A stretch of DNA of 64,000 nt from Enterocloster clostridioformis (GTDB lineage: Bacteria > Bacillota > Clostridia > Lachnospirales > Lachnospiraceae), in the NCBI RefSeq assembly GCF_020297485.1, contig NZ_JAIWZC010000001.1:496001-560000 (forward strand). Reading direction: 5' to 3'. A model generated the notes under the pieces. It did not search any database, had not been told where the DNA came from, and saw nothing but the letters and a program-made list of their open reading frames with translations. Shown piece by piece: positions 18,900-28,379 of the stretch. Position 1 is the stretch's first letter. Each line of letters opens with the position of its first letter. The position numbers and the translations under genes are program-made.

Positions 18900-21800
18900 A
18901 TGGATGTAATGAGAAACAGAATACGACCGGTTTTAGACAGCCTGAGACAGTGGCGCTACTCTCTGAAGGAGGAGCTGACAGAGGTAGAGATCCGTCCGGG
19001 AGACTACCATTTTTCAGAAACCCTTAATCAGGATCAGATAAGGGATGGATGGATGCCTTTTGGAAGCTGTGAAACCTGGGGCGGAAGGGACCGGCATTTC
19101 TGGTTCAGGACAAGAGTTGTTATAAAGAGGGAATGGGAAGGGAAAGAAGTCCGTGTAACCTTAAATACAGGCGCAGATGATATCTGGAACACGGATAATC
19201 CTCAGATTATGGCATATAAGGATGGAATTCTCGCAGGGACTATGGATATGAATCATCAGGATCTGATTCTCACAGAGAAGGCTCAGGAGAGAGGGAGATT
19301 TGAACTGGTGTTTTATGCCTATTCCAACAGCGAAAATCCTACAAACTTTTTCCATCTTACGGCTGCTGTCTATGACAGGGAAATCGCAGGCCTGTATTAT
19401 GATCTGAAGGTTCCTTTTGAGGCAGCAGAGCTTCTTTCCGAGGAGAATCTGGACCGGATTGAAGTTATGAAATTTTTAAATACTGCCATTTCAGGCCTTG
19501 ATTTAAGAAAGCCGGGATCAGAAGAATTTTTCCGGTCTGTAAAAGAGGTGCGGGAGTATGTGAAAAAGAATCTGCCGAAAATCTGCCGCAGCCAGCGGGT
19601 AACGGTCCATTCGATCGGTCATACCCATATTGATGTGGCATGGAAATGGCCCTTGAGACAGACCAGACAGAAGGCAGTGCGCAGCTTCCGGACGGTTCTG
19701 AACCTGATGGAGCAGTATCCGGAGTATAAGTTTATGTCCAGCCAGCCCCAGCTTTATGAATTTGTAAGGGAAGAGGCTCCGGAGCTGTTTGAGAAAATCC
19801 GGGAAAAGATACAGGAGGGGCGTTGGGAGGCCGAAGGAGGAATGTGGCTGGAGCCGGACTGCAATCTGGCGTCCGGCGAGTCGCTGATCCGCCATATTCT
19901 CTATGGGAAACGTTTTTTTGAAAAAGAGCTGGGGGCGAAAAAGCAGGAGGTGCTCTGGCTGCCGGATGTATTTGGATACAGTGCAGCCATGCCTCAGATT
20001 ATGAAAAAAGCAGGTCTTTCCTATTTTATGACTACCAAGCTGGGATGGAATGAGTATAATGTTTTTCCTTATGATACGTTTATGTGGAAAGGGATTGATG
20101 GAAGCCAGGTTCTGACTCATCTGATTACGACCAGAAATTATCTTCCCGGATGCAGCCTTAAGGATATGCCAAATGGAAGCACCACCTACAATGGACTGCA
20201 GAACCCCAGTCAGATAAAGGGAACCTGGCAGAGATATCAGAATAAGGAAACCAGCAGTGATGTTCTGACCTGTTATGGCTATGGCGACGGAGGCGGAGGC
20301 CCTACAGAGGAGATGCTGGAGCAGAGCCGCAGAATGGAGGAGGGGGTCGCGGGTGTACCTCGTGTACACCAGACCTTTGCAAAGGACTTCTTCCATATTT
20401 TGGAAGATAATATGGACCGGAAATGTCTTCCCTCCTGGTGCGGAGAGCTGTATCTGGAGTTTCATCGGGGAACCTATACCTCTCAGGCAAAAAATAAGAA
20501 GTATAATCGAGCCTGCGAATTTTTGATGGGTGATGCGGAATTTTATTCTGTTTTGGCAAAGGTAATGGGAGCGAAATATGAGTATCCTGCAAAAGACCTG
20601 GAAAAAAACTGGAAGCTTCTGCTTATAAATCAGTTTCATGATATTCTGCCCGGTTCATCCATAAAGGATGTGTATGAGGATTCCGCTGTTCAGTATGAGG
20701 AAATCATTCAGTCAGCCGGAAGAATTGTAAACGAATCCCAGTCCGCTGTTCTGTCCGTGTTAGAAGAAGAGAATAAAAAAGAATGTCTGGCTGTCTTTAA
20801 TCCCTTAAGCTTTGGACGGACCTCTGTTGCAGAGCTTTCAGGTGAAGAGGCTGTTATGGCAGAGGAATACCGAAACGGGAGCTGCCCGGAGAACATCAGC
20901 GTACAGAAAACGCCGGACGGCAGCACATTATTCCTGATAAAAGACGCGCCTTCTAAGGGAATCGGAGTATATGAATATTCATCTTCCGTCAGGGCGGAAG
21001 AAGAGCCGGTGATCACCAGCCTGATGACAGATGAACGAGGCTGGCCCGTAAGCTTTGATACGCCATTTTTCCATATGGAATTTGACGGTCAGGGGGAAAT
21101 CTGCGGTATACGAGATCTGAGAGAGGACAGAGAGCTGCTTAAAAAAGGTGCTGTTGGAAATGAACTTCTGGTATATGAGGATCGCCCCATGGAGTTTGAT
21201 GCTTGGAATATTGATGCAGGATACAGGGAAAAGAAATGGAAATTCGGAGGTGTCATGGAATTTTATCTGGAGGAAAATGGCCCTGTAAGAGGCTGCCTTT
21301 TTATCCGCCGCCGTTTCATGGATTCCGTTCTGGAACAGAAGATCTGCTTTTATCCCCATACCTCCAGAATTGATTTTAAGACAAAGGCAGACTGGAATGA
21401 AAGCCAGCTCCTTTTAAGAACCTCCTTCCCTCTTGATATACAGAGCAGTGAAGCAGATTTTGAAATTCAGTTTGGAAATGTGAAGCGCCCGGTTCACAAA
21501 AATACCACCTGGGATCAGGCACGCTTTGAGGTATGCGCCCACAAGTGGATGGATCTGTCCGAATATGGCTATGGAGCTGCAATCTTAAATGACTGTAAAT
21601 ACGGCTGTGACATTCATGATTCAGTGATGAGCCTGACTCTGATTAAATCCGGCATATTCCCGGATCCTCAGGCAGATCAGGGTCTCCATGAGTTTACATA
21701 CTCCCTTTATCCACACAGAGGCGATTTCAGGAGAGGAGGGGTAATCCGGGAGGCATATGACTTAAATTGTCCTCTGATAATACAGAGAGAAAACGGAATA

Positions 21801-22121
21801 AAAACAGAAAGCTGGTCCTTCTTACGGATTGCCGAAGAAAACATTTTTACAGATACGGTAAAGAAGGCTGAGGAGGGGGATGACCTGATTATCCGCCTGT
21901 ATGAGGCTTATGGAATGCGTACCAGAGTGCATCTGGAGCTTCCTTTACTTCCTGATTTTGAGGCAGCCGTCTGTGATCTGATGGAACAGACCGATTTAAA
22001 GACAATCTCATTTGTTCCGGAGACAGAGCTGTGCCGGAAGGGGCAGACGCTGGAATTTGAGATGAAACCATATGAGATTTTTTCCATCCGCCTTACACCG
22101 AAGGTTTGTACCGGAAAATAG
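18900..22121 (+). CDS. Alpha-mannosidase, GH38
   Basis: Zinc-dependent retaining glycosidase that removes alpha-mannosyl residues from glycans. It has 1073 residues, as usual for bacterial cytoplasmic GH38. Zinc-binding HTHIDVAWKW is near residues 240-249, the nucleophile Asp is in LPDVFGYSAAMPQIM near residue 356, and NQFHDILPGSSI lies near residue 580. A long C-terminal beta-sandwich follows. There is no signal peptide. GAGGTGGAGG precedes the ATG at 18900. It is the third gene of the first island transcript; a mannosidase beside a beta-galactosidase suggests a target with both sugars, such as N-glycan or galactomannan fragments (inference). Confidence 0.94.
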   Translation: MDVMRNRIRPVLDSLRQWRYSLKEELTEVEIRPGDYHFSETLNQDQIRDGWMPFGSCETWGGRDRHFWFRTRVVIKREWEGKEVRVTLNTGADDIWNTDNPQIMAYKDGILAGTMDMNHQDLILTEKAQERGRFELVFYAYSNSENPTNFFHLTAAVYDREIAGLYYDLKVPFEAAELLSEENLDRIEVMKFLNTAISGLDLRKPGSEEFFRSVKEVREYVKKNLPKICRSQRVTVHSIGHTHIDVAWKWPLRQTRQKAVRSFRTVLNLMEQYPEYKFMSSQPQLYEFVREEAPELFEKIREKIQEGRWEAEGGMWLEPDCNLASGESLIRHILYGKRFFEKELGAKKQEVLWLPDVFGYSAAMPQIMKKAGLSYFMTTKLGWNEYNVFPYDTFMWKGIDGSQVLTHLITTRNYLPGCSLKDMPNGSTTYNGLQNPSQIKGTWQRYQNKETSSDVLTCYGYGDGGGGPTEEMLEQSRRMEEGVAGVPRVHQTFAKDFFHILEDNMDRKCLPSWCGELYLEFHRGTYTSQAKNKKYNRACEFLMGDAEFYSVLAKVMGAKYEYPAKDLEKNWKLLLINQFHDILPGSSIKDVYEDSAVQYEEIIQSAGRIVNESQSAVLSVLEEENKKECLAVFNPLSFGRTSVAELSGEEAVMAEEYRNGSCPENISVQKTPDGSTLFLIKDAPSKGIGVYEYSSSVRAEEEPVITSLMTDERGWPVSFDTPFFHMEFDGQGEICGIRDLREDRELLKKGAVGNELLVYEDRPMEFDAWNIDAGYREKKWKFGGVMEFYLEENGPVRGCLFIRRRFMDSVLEQKICFYPHTSRIDFKTKADWNESQLLLRTSFPLDIQSSEADFEIQFGNVKRPVHKNTTWDQARFEVCAHKWMDLSEYGYGAAILNDCKYGCDIHDSVMSLTLIKSGIFPDPQADQGLHEFTYSLYPHRGDFRRGGVIREAYDLNCPLIIQRENGIKTESWSFLRIAEENIFTDTVKKAEEGDDLIIRLYEAYGMRTRVHLELPLLPDFEAAVCDLMEQTDLKTISFVPETELCRKGQTLEFEMKPYEIFSIRLTPKVCTGK

Positions 22122-22154
22122 GTCTGTAAGAGCAAAGATGGAAGTGAAAAGCAA

Positions 22155-22222
22155 AATATACAATATTATATATCGAAAAAGGCAAAAATGGCGTAGAAAT
22201 TGATGTATTAAAATGATACTAT
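22155..22222 (+). promoter_or_regulatory. AraC-type operator/promoter, copy 2 (sugar-binding protein)
   Basis: ACAATAT at 22160 and GCAAAAA at 22182 repeat with a 22-base period. GTAGAAATTG follows (TTG at 22200) and -10 TACTAT at 22217-22222. Distances are the same as in the copies at 14537 and 23718. GGCAAAA and GTAGAAATTGA are identical to copy 3. Confidence 0.72.
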
Positions 22223-22284
22223 GGAGTCATCGAAAGCAGTTGAGAGGAAATGCAAAAACAAGAGGTATTAAGGAGGATATTATT

Positions 22285-23607
22285 ATGAAAAAGAGATCAG
22301 CAAGAGCATTGGCAGGCGTTCTGACTCTGACTCTGTCTATGGCAGCAGCACTGACAGCCTGCGGTGGTTCTGATTCAGCAAAAAAGGGAGAAGAAACAGC
22401 AGCAGAAAGTTCAGGCCCTATTACAGGACAGACTCTTTCCGTAATGCTTTCTGAGGAGCCGGGAGAGCAGGATGCTCTTGGAAATGCTTTAAACCACTGG
22501 GCAGAGGAAAGCGGAAATACCATTAAAAAGATTATCATTTCCCATGATGATATGAGAAGCAAGTTCCCGGCTATGGCTAAGAATAAAGACCTTCCGGATA
22601 TTGTTTCCACTACCTTCCTTCATCAGATTTATCCAGATGAGTTCGTAAACATGGAGGATGTGGTAGATCTTTCCAGATTTAATCAGTCCGCACTTAATAT
22701 TGTAGGAAAATCCTATTCTTCGGATGCGATTACAGGTATCACAGAGCAGTTTACAACAACCTGTGTTTTCTATAACAAGGATGCATTTGCTGCAGCAGGC
22801 ATTGAGGCTCCCACACAGGAGAATCCATGGACATGGGAACAGCTGTATGAAAATGCGGCAGTGCTTCAGGAAAAGGGTGGCGTAAAGTACGGCTTTGCTG
22901 CTGATGTATCAAGAGCACGTTACGATATCCTGATGTACGGAAACGGCGGTTCTCTGGTAGAAAAGGATGGGGACAGCTTTAAGGTAACTGTAAACAGTCC
23001 TGAGAACGTAGCAACCCTGGAGCGTTTTGTTCAGGCTAACAATGAAGTAATGCCAAAGGCAATCTGGGCAGGAGGTACCACAGATAACCCGGTTGAGTAT
23101 TTCAAGAATGGAGATGCAGCTATCCTGTTATCCGGCTCCTGGAATTACAACACCTTTACAAATGATATTTCCAAATTCGAATTTGGCGTAATGCCTTCAC
23201 CAAAGGGAAGCGAGTGCCAGTCCGCAATCATCGGCGGTGCAGCTCTTGCAATTCCTCAGAACGGAAAGAATACTGAGCTGGCAAAGCAGTTCGTACAGTG
23301 GCTTTTCGAGGAGGAGCATTACAAAGAGTATCTGCAGCTTCACAAGGGTCTGTCTGTTATGAACGATGTTGCTTATGAGCCTGAGACAGACAAGGCGAAG
23401 GAAGAGTTTGCATTAATGCAGGCTGAGACTGATTTTGTTACAGATACATTTATGACAGATGAGAGCTCTTCCTGGAGAAATTATAAGGATAATGAGTACA
23501 GAGATGCATTAAAGCGCGCAGTATCCGGAGAGATCACAGCAAAAGAGGCACTGGACGGATTTGCAAAGCAGCTGTCTGAGGCTTCTGGCTGGAGCATGGC
23601 ATACTAA
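22285..23607 (+). CDS. ABC transporter sugar-binding lipoprotein
   Basis: Extracytoplasmic solute-binding protein of the carbohydrate family 1 (CUT1) type. The ATG at 22285 follows AAGGAGGATA; the longer frame from 22213 would cover the leader. The 440 residues begin with a lipoprotein signal ending in the lipobox LTAC-GG, then a Ser/Glu-rich linker and two alpha/beta lobes. GVMPSPKGS and IIGGAALAIP are typical of lobe 2. It has its own AraC-type promoter and a terminator, separate from the permeases 1.3 kb downstream, which would allow extra binding protein to be made. No ATPase gene is in the island, so a shared MsmX-type ATPase elsewhere is expected. The ligand is unknown. Confidence 0.9.
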   Translation: MKKRSARALAGVLTLTLSMAAALTACGGSDSAKKGEETAAESSGPITGQTLSVMLSEEPGEQDALGNALNHWAEESGNTIKKIIISHDDMRSKFPAMAKNKDLPDIVSTTFLHQIYPDEFVNMEDVVDLSRFNQSALNIVGKSYSSDAITGITEQFTTTCVFYNKDAFAAAGIEAPTQENPWTWEQLYENAAVLQEKGGVKYGFAADVSRARYDILMYGNGGSLVEKDGDSFKVTVNSPENVATLERFVQANNEVMPKAIWAGGTTDNPVEYFKNGDAAILLSGSWNYNTFTNDISKFEFGVMPSPKGSECQSAIIGGAALAIPQNGKNTELAKQFVQWLFEEEHYKEYLQLHKGLSVMNDVAYEPETDKAKEEFALMQAETDFVTDTFMTDESSSWRNYKDNEYRDALKRAVSGEITAKEALDGFAKQLSEASGWSMAY

Positions 23608-23621
23608 TTTTATTACACAGA

Positions 23622-23658
23622 AAACAGTTCATTCTTTGTGGGATGGACTGTTTTTTTA
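23622..23658 (+). terminator. Intrinsic terminator after the sugar-binding protein gene
   Basis: AACAGTTCATTC pairs with GGATGGACTGTT, including G-U pairs, and is followed by a run of seven T. It separates the binding-protein gene from the GH105/permease transcript. Confidence 0.8.
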
Positions 23659-23717
23659 TTTGCCTTTTTGAGAAATGATTGATAAAATAAAAAAGCAAAA
23701 ACCTGCACGTAAAGCAA

Positions 23718-23785
23718 AATATGCAATGCTATTATAGCTAAAAGGCAAAATAGATGTAGAAATTGACTTATCAAAGTGTTAGGAT
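23718..23785 (+). promoter_or_regulatory. AraC-type operator/promoter, copy 3 (GH105-permease operon)
   Basis: GCAATGC at 23723 and GCAAAAT at 23745 repeat with a 22-base period. GTAGAAATTGA follows (TTG at 23763) and the -10 TAGGAT at 23780-23785. Arrangement and distances match copies 1 and 2 exactly. TTGACT is close to a real -35 but sits only 11 bases from the -10. Confidence 0.72.
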
Positions 23786-23839
23786 AGATCCAGAAAGTGA
23801 TGGAAGCGATGAAGGTCTTCCGATGAGAGGAGCGAGAGG

Positions 23840-24940
23840 ATGAAATACACAGCAACGGATATTGACCGTTACATTGATCTGTATCTTAACAGCTTTGAAA
23901 AGGTTCTTTACGAGGAGGATTCCCAGTTTATGGAGGGAATGAAGACAAGGAGCCTTGCCGGAGATGATATCAGAAGGTACCAGTTTTGGGAGTGGACTCA
24001 GGGCGTAGGCCTTTACGGAGTATGGAAGCTTTATAAAGAAACAAAGGATGAGCGGTATATGAACATCCTGACTTCCTACTATGAAAGACAGTTAAAGATC
24101 GGGCTTCCCGCCAAGAATGTAAATACGGTAACTCCTCTTTTAGCCATGTCCTTTGTGGCAGAGGAAACAGACAATGGACGCTACATGGAGGTCTGCCGGG
24201 AATGGGCCAGATGGATTTACGCTGATTTTCCAAGAACAAAGGAAGGCGGACTGCAGCACATTACCTCAGATACCTTAAATGAGGGAGAGCTGTGGGATGA
24301 TACACTGTTTATGACCGTTCTTTTCCTTGCGAATATGGGCCGAATTCTGGGAGAAAAGAAATATCAGGACGAGGCGGAATATCAGTTTCTGCTTCATATC
24401 AAATATCTTACAGACCGTAAAACGGGCCTCTGGTATCACGGCTGGTCCTTTAAGGAAGAGAGCCATTTTGCTGCAGCCTTCTGGGGAAGAGGGAACTGCT
24501 GGATTACAGCAGCGATTCCGGAATTTTTGGCACTGTGTCCCTGCAGTCCAAGTGTGGAAAAGCTTTTAAAAGAAACCTGGAAGCGTCAGGCAGAAGCGCT
24601 GATTCAGTATCAGGAACCCACAGGAATGTGGCATACTCTGATTGATGATAAGACCTCCTATGTAGAAGCCAGTGCTACCTGTGGTTTTGCATATGGTATT
24701 TTAAAGGGGGCAGAACTGGGACTGGCGGAAGCAGACTGGGCTGCAGGCGCTCTTAAGGCGCTTGAGCCTATTATGGAATATACCGATGAGACGGGCGTTG
24801 TAAATCAGGTATCCTACGGAACCCCAATGGGACGAAAGACAAAGGATTTCTACAAAGAGATTGAGCTTAAGCCCATGCCTTACGGACAGGCTCTGGCCAT
24901 GCTGTTCTTTATGGAATGCAGAAAGCACATGAATGATTAA
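23840..24940 (+). CDS. GH88/GH105-type unsaturated uronyl hydrolase
   Basis: An (alpha/alpha)6-barrel enzyme resembling YteR/YesR, which remove the unsaturated uronic acid left by polysaccharide lyases. The 366 residues fit the family. WTQGVGLYGVWKLY lies near residue 50, the catalytic-Asp segment ELWDDTLFM near 150-158, and FWGRGNCWITAA near 215, followed by EASATCGFAYGI. There is no signal peptide, so it acts on imported oligosaccharides. AGAGGAGCGAGAGG precedes the ATG at 23840. It heads a transcript with two permeases, an unknown 547-residue protein and a ROK kinase. This implies that an acidic lyase product is one of the sugars handled by the island. Confidence 0.85.
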   Translation: MKYTATDIDRYIDLYLNSFEKVLYEEDSQFMEGMKTRSLAGDDIRRYQFWEWTQGVGLYGVWKLYKETKDERYMNILTSYYERQLKIGLPAKNVNTVTPLLAMSFVAEETDNGRYMEVCREWARWIYADFPRTKEGGLQHITSDTLNEGELWDDTLFMTVLFLANMGRILGEKKYQDEAEYQFLLHIKYLTDRKTGLWYHGWSFKEESHFAAAFWGRGNCWITAAIPEFLALCPCSPSVEKLLKETWKRQAEALIQYQEPTGMWHTLIDDKTSYVEASATCGFAYGILKGAELGLAEADWAAGALKALEPIMEYTDETGVVNQVSYGTPMGRKTKDFYKEIELKPMPYGQALAMLFFMECRKHMND

Positions 24941-24964
24941 AAAGAAATCAAGGAGGAGATTGAC

Positions 24965-25852
24965 ATGAAAAAGAGTACAAGGCAGTCATTCTGCCATACA
25001 CACAGCTTCTGGCTGTTCGTACTTCCATCGCTGGCATTATTTGCGGTATTTTTCATGGTGCCGCTGATCTTAAGCATCTGGTTTTCATTTACCAATTATG
25101 ATGGCTGGAAGACCATGGATCTGATTGGCTTAAAGAACTATACAGATATTTTAAAGGATACAGATTTTTATAAGACTGTGGGAAGAACCCTTATATATAC
25201 AGTCTGCAACCTGCCCTTTAAGATTGCCGTTCCCCTGCTTTTAGCGGCTCTGGTTACCTCTAAGCTGGTAAAGGGAAAGACCATCATGCGTACCCTGATT
25301 TATATTCCGGTTCTTTTATCTGCTCTGGTAGCCGGTATCACAATCAACTGGATGTTCGGACAGGAATACGGTTTAATTAACTTTATTTTGCAGAAAATGG
25401 GAATTGATCCCCTGCAGTGGTCATTAAATCCGATTCTGGCAACTGTGGTAATCAGTGTGGCCTCCAACTGGATTTCCGCCGGATACTATATGCTTCTTTA
25501 TGTAGGCGGTATTAACAATATTAACCAGGAGCTGTATGAGGCAGCCAGCGTAGACGGTGCAAAAAAGATTCAGGCATTTATCAACATCACATTGCCGCTT
25601 CTGATGCCTACAACATTTATTGTACTTCTCCTTTCTACCGTATCTCTTTTAAAGGAATACGCACTGGTACAGGGTATTTCCCTTGGAGGACCGGGTTCCT
25701 CAACTACCTATATGGTACAGTATATTTTTGATCAGGGCTTTAACCAGTATAAGTACGGCTACGCTTCTGCAGCAGGCATCCTTATAAGCCTTCTGTTTAT
25801 CGTAATCGCAGTGATACAGTTTAAAGCAACCAAAGGCGGAGGTGAAGTATAA
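24965..25852 (+). CDS. Sugar ABC transporter permease (MalF-like)
   Basis: Inner-membrane subunit of a CUT1 importer. The 295 residues have six predicted helices and the cytoplasmic EAA loop (ELYEAASVDGAKKIQAFINITLP) that docks on the ATPase. AAGGAGGAGA precedes the ATG. Its stop overlaps the next permease start by one base (TAATG), so the pair is coupled. The binding-protein partner is most likely the lipoprotein at 22285. Confidence 0.93.
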   Translation: MKKSTRQSFCHTHSFWLFVLPSLALFAVFFMVPLILSIWFSFTNYDGWKTMDLIGLKNYTDILKDTDFYKTVGRTLIYTVCNLPFKIAVPLLLAALVTSKLVKGKTIMRTLIYIPVLLSALVAGITINWMFGQEYGLINFILQKMGIDPLQWSLNPILATVVISVASNWISAGYYMLLYVGGINNINQELYEAASVDGAKKIQAFINITLPLLMPTTFIVLLLSTVSLLKEYALVQGISLGGPGSSTTYMVQYIFDQGFNQYKYGYASAAGILISLLFIVIAVIQFKATKGGGEV

Positions 25853-26688
25853 TGGAAGGATCTGTAAAGCGTAAAGTAGAAACCATATGTATGACGGTTC
25901 TGGGACTGGCCGTAGCAGGACTTATGGTTTTCCCGATTATCTGGCTGGGATTCAGCTCGTTTAAACCTTCTACGGAGCTGTTTGCCTATCCCCTGCATCT
26001 TTTTCCGCAGGCACCCAGCGGTGAATCCTATGTCAGCGTAGTAGCAGACGGATTTTTTACCTATGTAAAGAACAGCCTTTTTCTGGCAGTGGTAGGCACG
26101 CTGATTACAGTTGTTATCAGTGCCATGTGCGGTTATGCCCTTGCTATCTACCGCAAGGAAATTCCCTATGTAAACAAGGTATTTGCCGTATTCCTGCTAG
26201 GAACCTTAATTCCCGGTGAAATCCTGACCATCGCACAGTTTACGGTAGTCAGCGAAATGGGACTTTACAATAGTATCTGGGGCTGTATCCTTCCCGTTGT
26301 AACCACAACAACCGGTATTTTCATGTACAGACAGCATTATATGTCTATTCCCCTGGAGCTTGCAGAGTCAGCAAGACTGGACGGAGCTTCCGAATTCCGG
26401 ATTTTCCGGTCGATCATGCTTCCACTGGGATCCTCCGTTACCATTACACTGACCATTTTCTCATTCATGTGGCGTTGGAATGACTATATTCTGCCTCTGA
26501 TGGTGCTTTCCGATCAGGAGAATTTTACCATTCAGATTGCAATCAAGAGTTATATCGGAACAATGGGCGTAGACTGGAACTCCATTCTGGCAGCATCCAT
26601 TTTGTCCATCCTTCCTATTATTGTTATTTTCATTATCTTGCAGCGTTATATCACCGGCGGTCTGGCTGCCAGCGGTGTAAAGGGCTAA
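25852..26688 (+). CDS. Sugar ABC transporter permease (MalG-like)
   Basis: Second inner-membrane subunit of the same CUT1 importer. The 278 residues form six helices and carry the EAA loop ELAESARLDGASEFRIFRSIMLP; the C-terminus GGLAASGVKG is typical of MalG-type subunits. It overlaps the upstream permease by one base. There is no ATP-binding gene nearby, so a shared MsmX/UgpC-type ATPase encoded elsewhere is expected. Confidence 0.93.
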   Translation: MEGSVKRKVETICMTVLGLAVAGLMVFPIIWLGFSSFKPSTELFAYPLHLFPQAPSGESYVSVVADGFFTYVKNSLFLAVVGTLITVVISAMCGYALAIYRKEIPYVNKVFAVFLLGTLIPGEILTIAQFTVVSEMGLYNSIWGCILPVVTTTTGIFMYRQHYMSIPLELAESARLDGASEFRIFRSIMLPLGSSVTITLTIFSFMWRWNDYILPLMVLSDQENFTIQIAIKSYIGTMGVDWNSILAASILSILPIIVIFIILQRYITGGLAASGVKG

Positions 26689-26703
26689 AAACGGAGGCTT
26701 GCA

Positions 26704-28347
26704 ATGGAACGTTATATGGCGCATCTGCTGAAGGGAGCAGAATACAGAACAAAGCAGTTTATGGGAAGTCAGGTAGGTGACCCGGCTTCCCTGCAGTATG
26801 GGGGAATCAAAGGCGATATCTGGGAAGCAAAGCCCACGATTTATGCCCTGACTTCTGCTCTGGCTGTATATTTTCACAAGGACAGCTGTTTTTATAAAAA
26901 TGAACAGCTGTATGCAGCAGTGAATCTGGCACTGGATTTTATAGAAAGGACCCAGAGAGAGGATGGAAGCTTTGACTATCCCTCCTGCAATTTTAAATCA
27001 GCGGCAGATACCTCATTCTGCTTTAAACGGCTGATTGCCGCATACCGGCTTCTGGTAAAATATGGGGATTCTTCTGATGAGGCCATTACGGTTTTAAAGG
27101 AAAAGTATTTAACCATTATGCATAAGGCTTTGGATGCCATTCGCGAGGGTGGCTTCCATACGCCCAATCACCGTTGGGGAATCGCAGCAGCTCTTCTTCA
27201 GGGCTCTAATCTGTTTGCAGAGGAAGATGGATTTGCTGCAGGGCTGAAGGCGCGGGCAGATCAGTATCTGGCAGAGGGCATTGACGGAGATGAGGACGGA
27301 GAATATGCAGAGCGGTCTACGGGAAATTATAATGCAGTTGTAAACAATGCCATGATGGCTATGTATCAGGAAACAGGTGATGAGGCATTTTTGGGATATG
27401 TGGAACGCAATCTGTCCATGATGCTTACCTATATGGACCCTGACGATACTATTTTCACTCAGAATTCCACCAGACAGGATCAGGGAAAACTGGAATATGC
27501 GGATAAATATTTCTACCAGTATCTTTATATGTGCAGCAGAGAGCATTGTCCTGCCTTTGACGGAGCGGCACATAAGATCATAAAAGATAATATGGAGCGT
27601 GGAGATCTGGCGCCCGACTGTCTGCATATTGTGATGAACCATGATGAAATGATGGGATATCATTTTAAGGAATATGGATTTTTAGAGGAATATCGCAAAT
27701 TTTTCCGTCATGCCGGTGTGCTGAGGGTGAGAAAGCCTTCCTATACTTACACAGTATTAAACGGAAAGAGCGCTTTTTTGTATTTTAAATCTCAGGGAAC
27801 GATGCTTTGTGTAAAAATCGGAGAAAGCTGCTGCGATATCCGTAATTTCATTCCTCAGACCATAGAAGAGTTGCCCGACGGCTGCCGTCTGGAGGCAGAG
27901 GCAGAAAGCTGGTATTATCTGCCCTTTAAGGAGAAACAGGATACCTCTGACTGGTGGAAAATGGATCAGACCAAACGGGAAAAACTGATCAGCAGCCGGT
28001 TAAAAACAACTCTGGAGATCCGGGAAAAGGATCAGGGGCTGGAGCTGCATCTGAAGGCTGAGGGACTGGACCGTCTTCCTTTAAGATTGGAGATCTTCAT
28101 TCCCGCAGGTGTAACTCTGGAGCATCCTGCATTTGCTCTGGAGGCAGCAGCGGGAGAGGGCATGATATTAAAGGACGGATATCTGGAGGTTCACGACGGA
28201 TCTGTGACAATGGAAATTGGTCCCGGATTCGGAGAGCACTCCTTCAAGGGACATTACTCCGGAGAAGAGATCAACAGCGCCGGTTTCACCGTATATGCAA
28301 ATGGCTATACTCCTCTAGAAAAGCATTTCTCCCTTATGGTAAAATAA
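26704..28347 (+). CDS. Uncharacterised protein, probable (alpha/alpha)-barrel glycan-active enzyme
   Basis: I do not recognise this 547-residue protein as a named family. The N-terminal 330 residues look all-helical with regularly spaced aromatic and Gly-rich turns (QREDGSFDYPSCNF, GGFHTPNHRWGIAAAL, DGEYAERSTGNYNAVVNNAMM, NSTRQDQGKLEY), the layout of an alpha-toroid of a polysaccharide lyase or glycosidase. The C-terminal 200 residues look like a beta-sandwich. Clustered His, Arg, Glu, Tyr and Asn in HNRW-like, ERSTGNYN and STRQDQG segments are candidate active-site residues. There is no signal peptide. AACGGAGG precedes the ATG, 15 bases after the permease gene. Its place between the importer and the ROK kinase argues for a cytoplasmic role on the imported oligosaccharide. 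Confidence 0.6.
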   Translation: MERYMAHLLKGAEYRTKQFMGSQVGDPASLQYGGIKGDIWEAKPTIYALTSALAVYFHKDSCFYKNEQLYAAVNLALDFIERTQREDGSFDYPSCNFKSAADTSFCFKRLIAAYRLLVKYGDSSDEAITVLKEKYLTIMHKALDAIREGGFHTPNHRWGIAAALLQGSNLFAEEDGFAAGLKARADQYLAEGIDGDEDGEYAERSTGNYNAVVNNAMMAMYQETGDEAFLGYVERNLSMMLTYMDPDDTIFTQNSTRQDQGKLEYADKYFYQYLYMCSREHCPAFDGAAHKIIKDNMERGDLAPDCLHIVMNHDEMMGYHFKEYGFLEEYRKFFRHAGVLRVRKPSYTYTVLNGKSAFLYFKSQGTMLCVKIGESCCDIRNFIPQTIEELPDGCRLEAEAESWYYLPFKEKQDTSDWWKMDQTKREKLISSRLKTTLEIREKDQGLELHLKAEGLDRLPLRLEIFIPAGVTLEHPAFALEAAAGEGMILKDGYLEVHDGSVTMEIGPGFGEHSFKGHYSGEEINSAGFTVYANGYTPLEKHFSLMVK

Positions 28348-28379
28348 ACGGTAAATTATGAAAATAAAGGGGAAATTAT

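Noticed and set aside
19518-20639. 373-codon minus-strand frame inside the alpha-mannosidase gene
   Set aside because: Long, but antisense to an intact GH38 with all catalytic motifs; its translation has no coherent domain.
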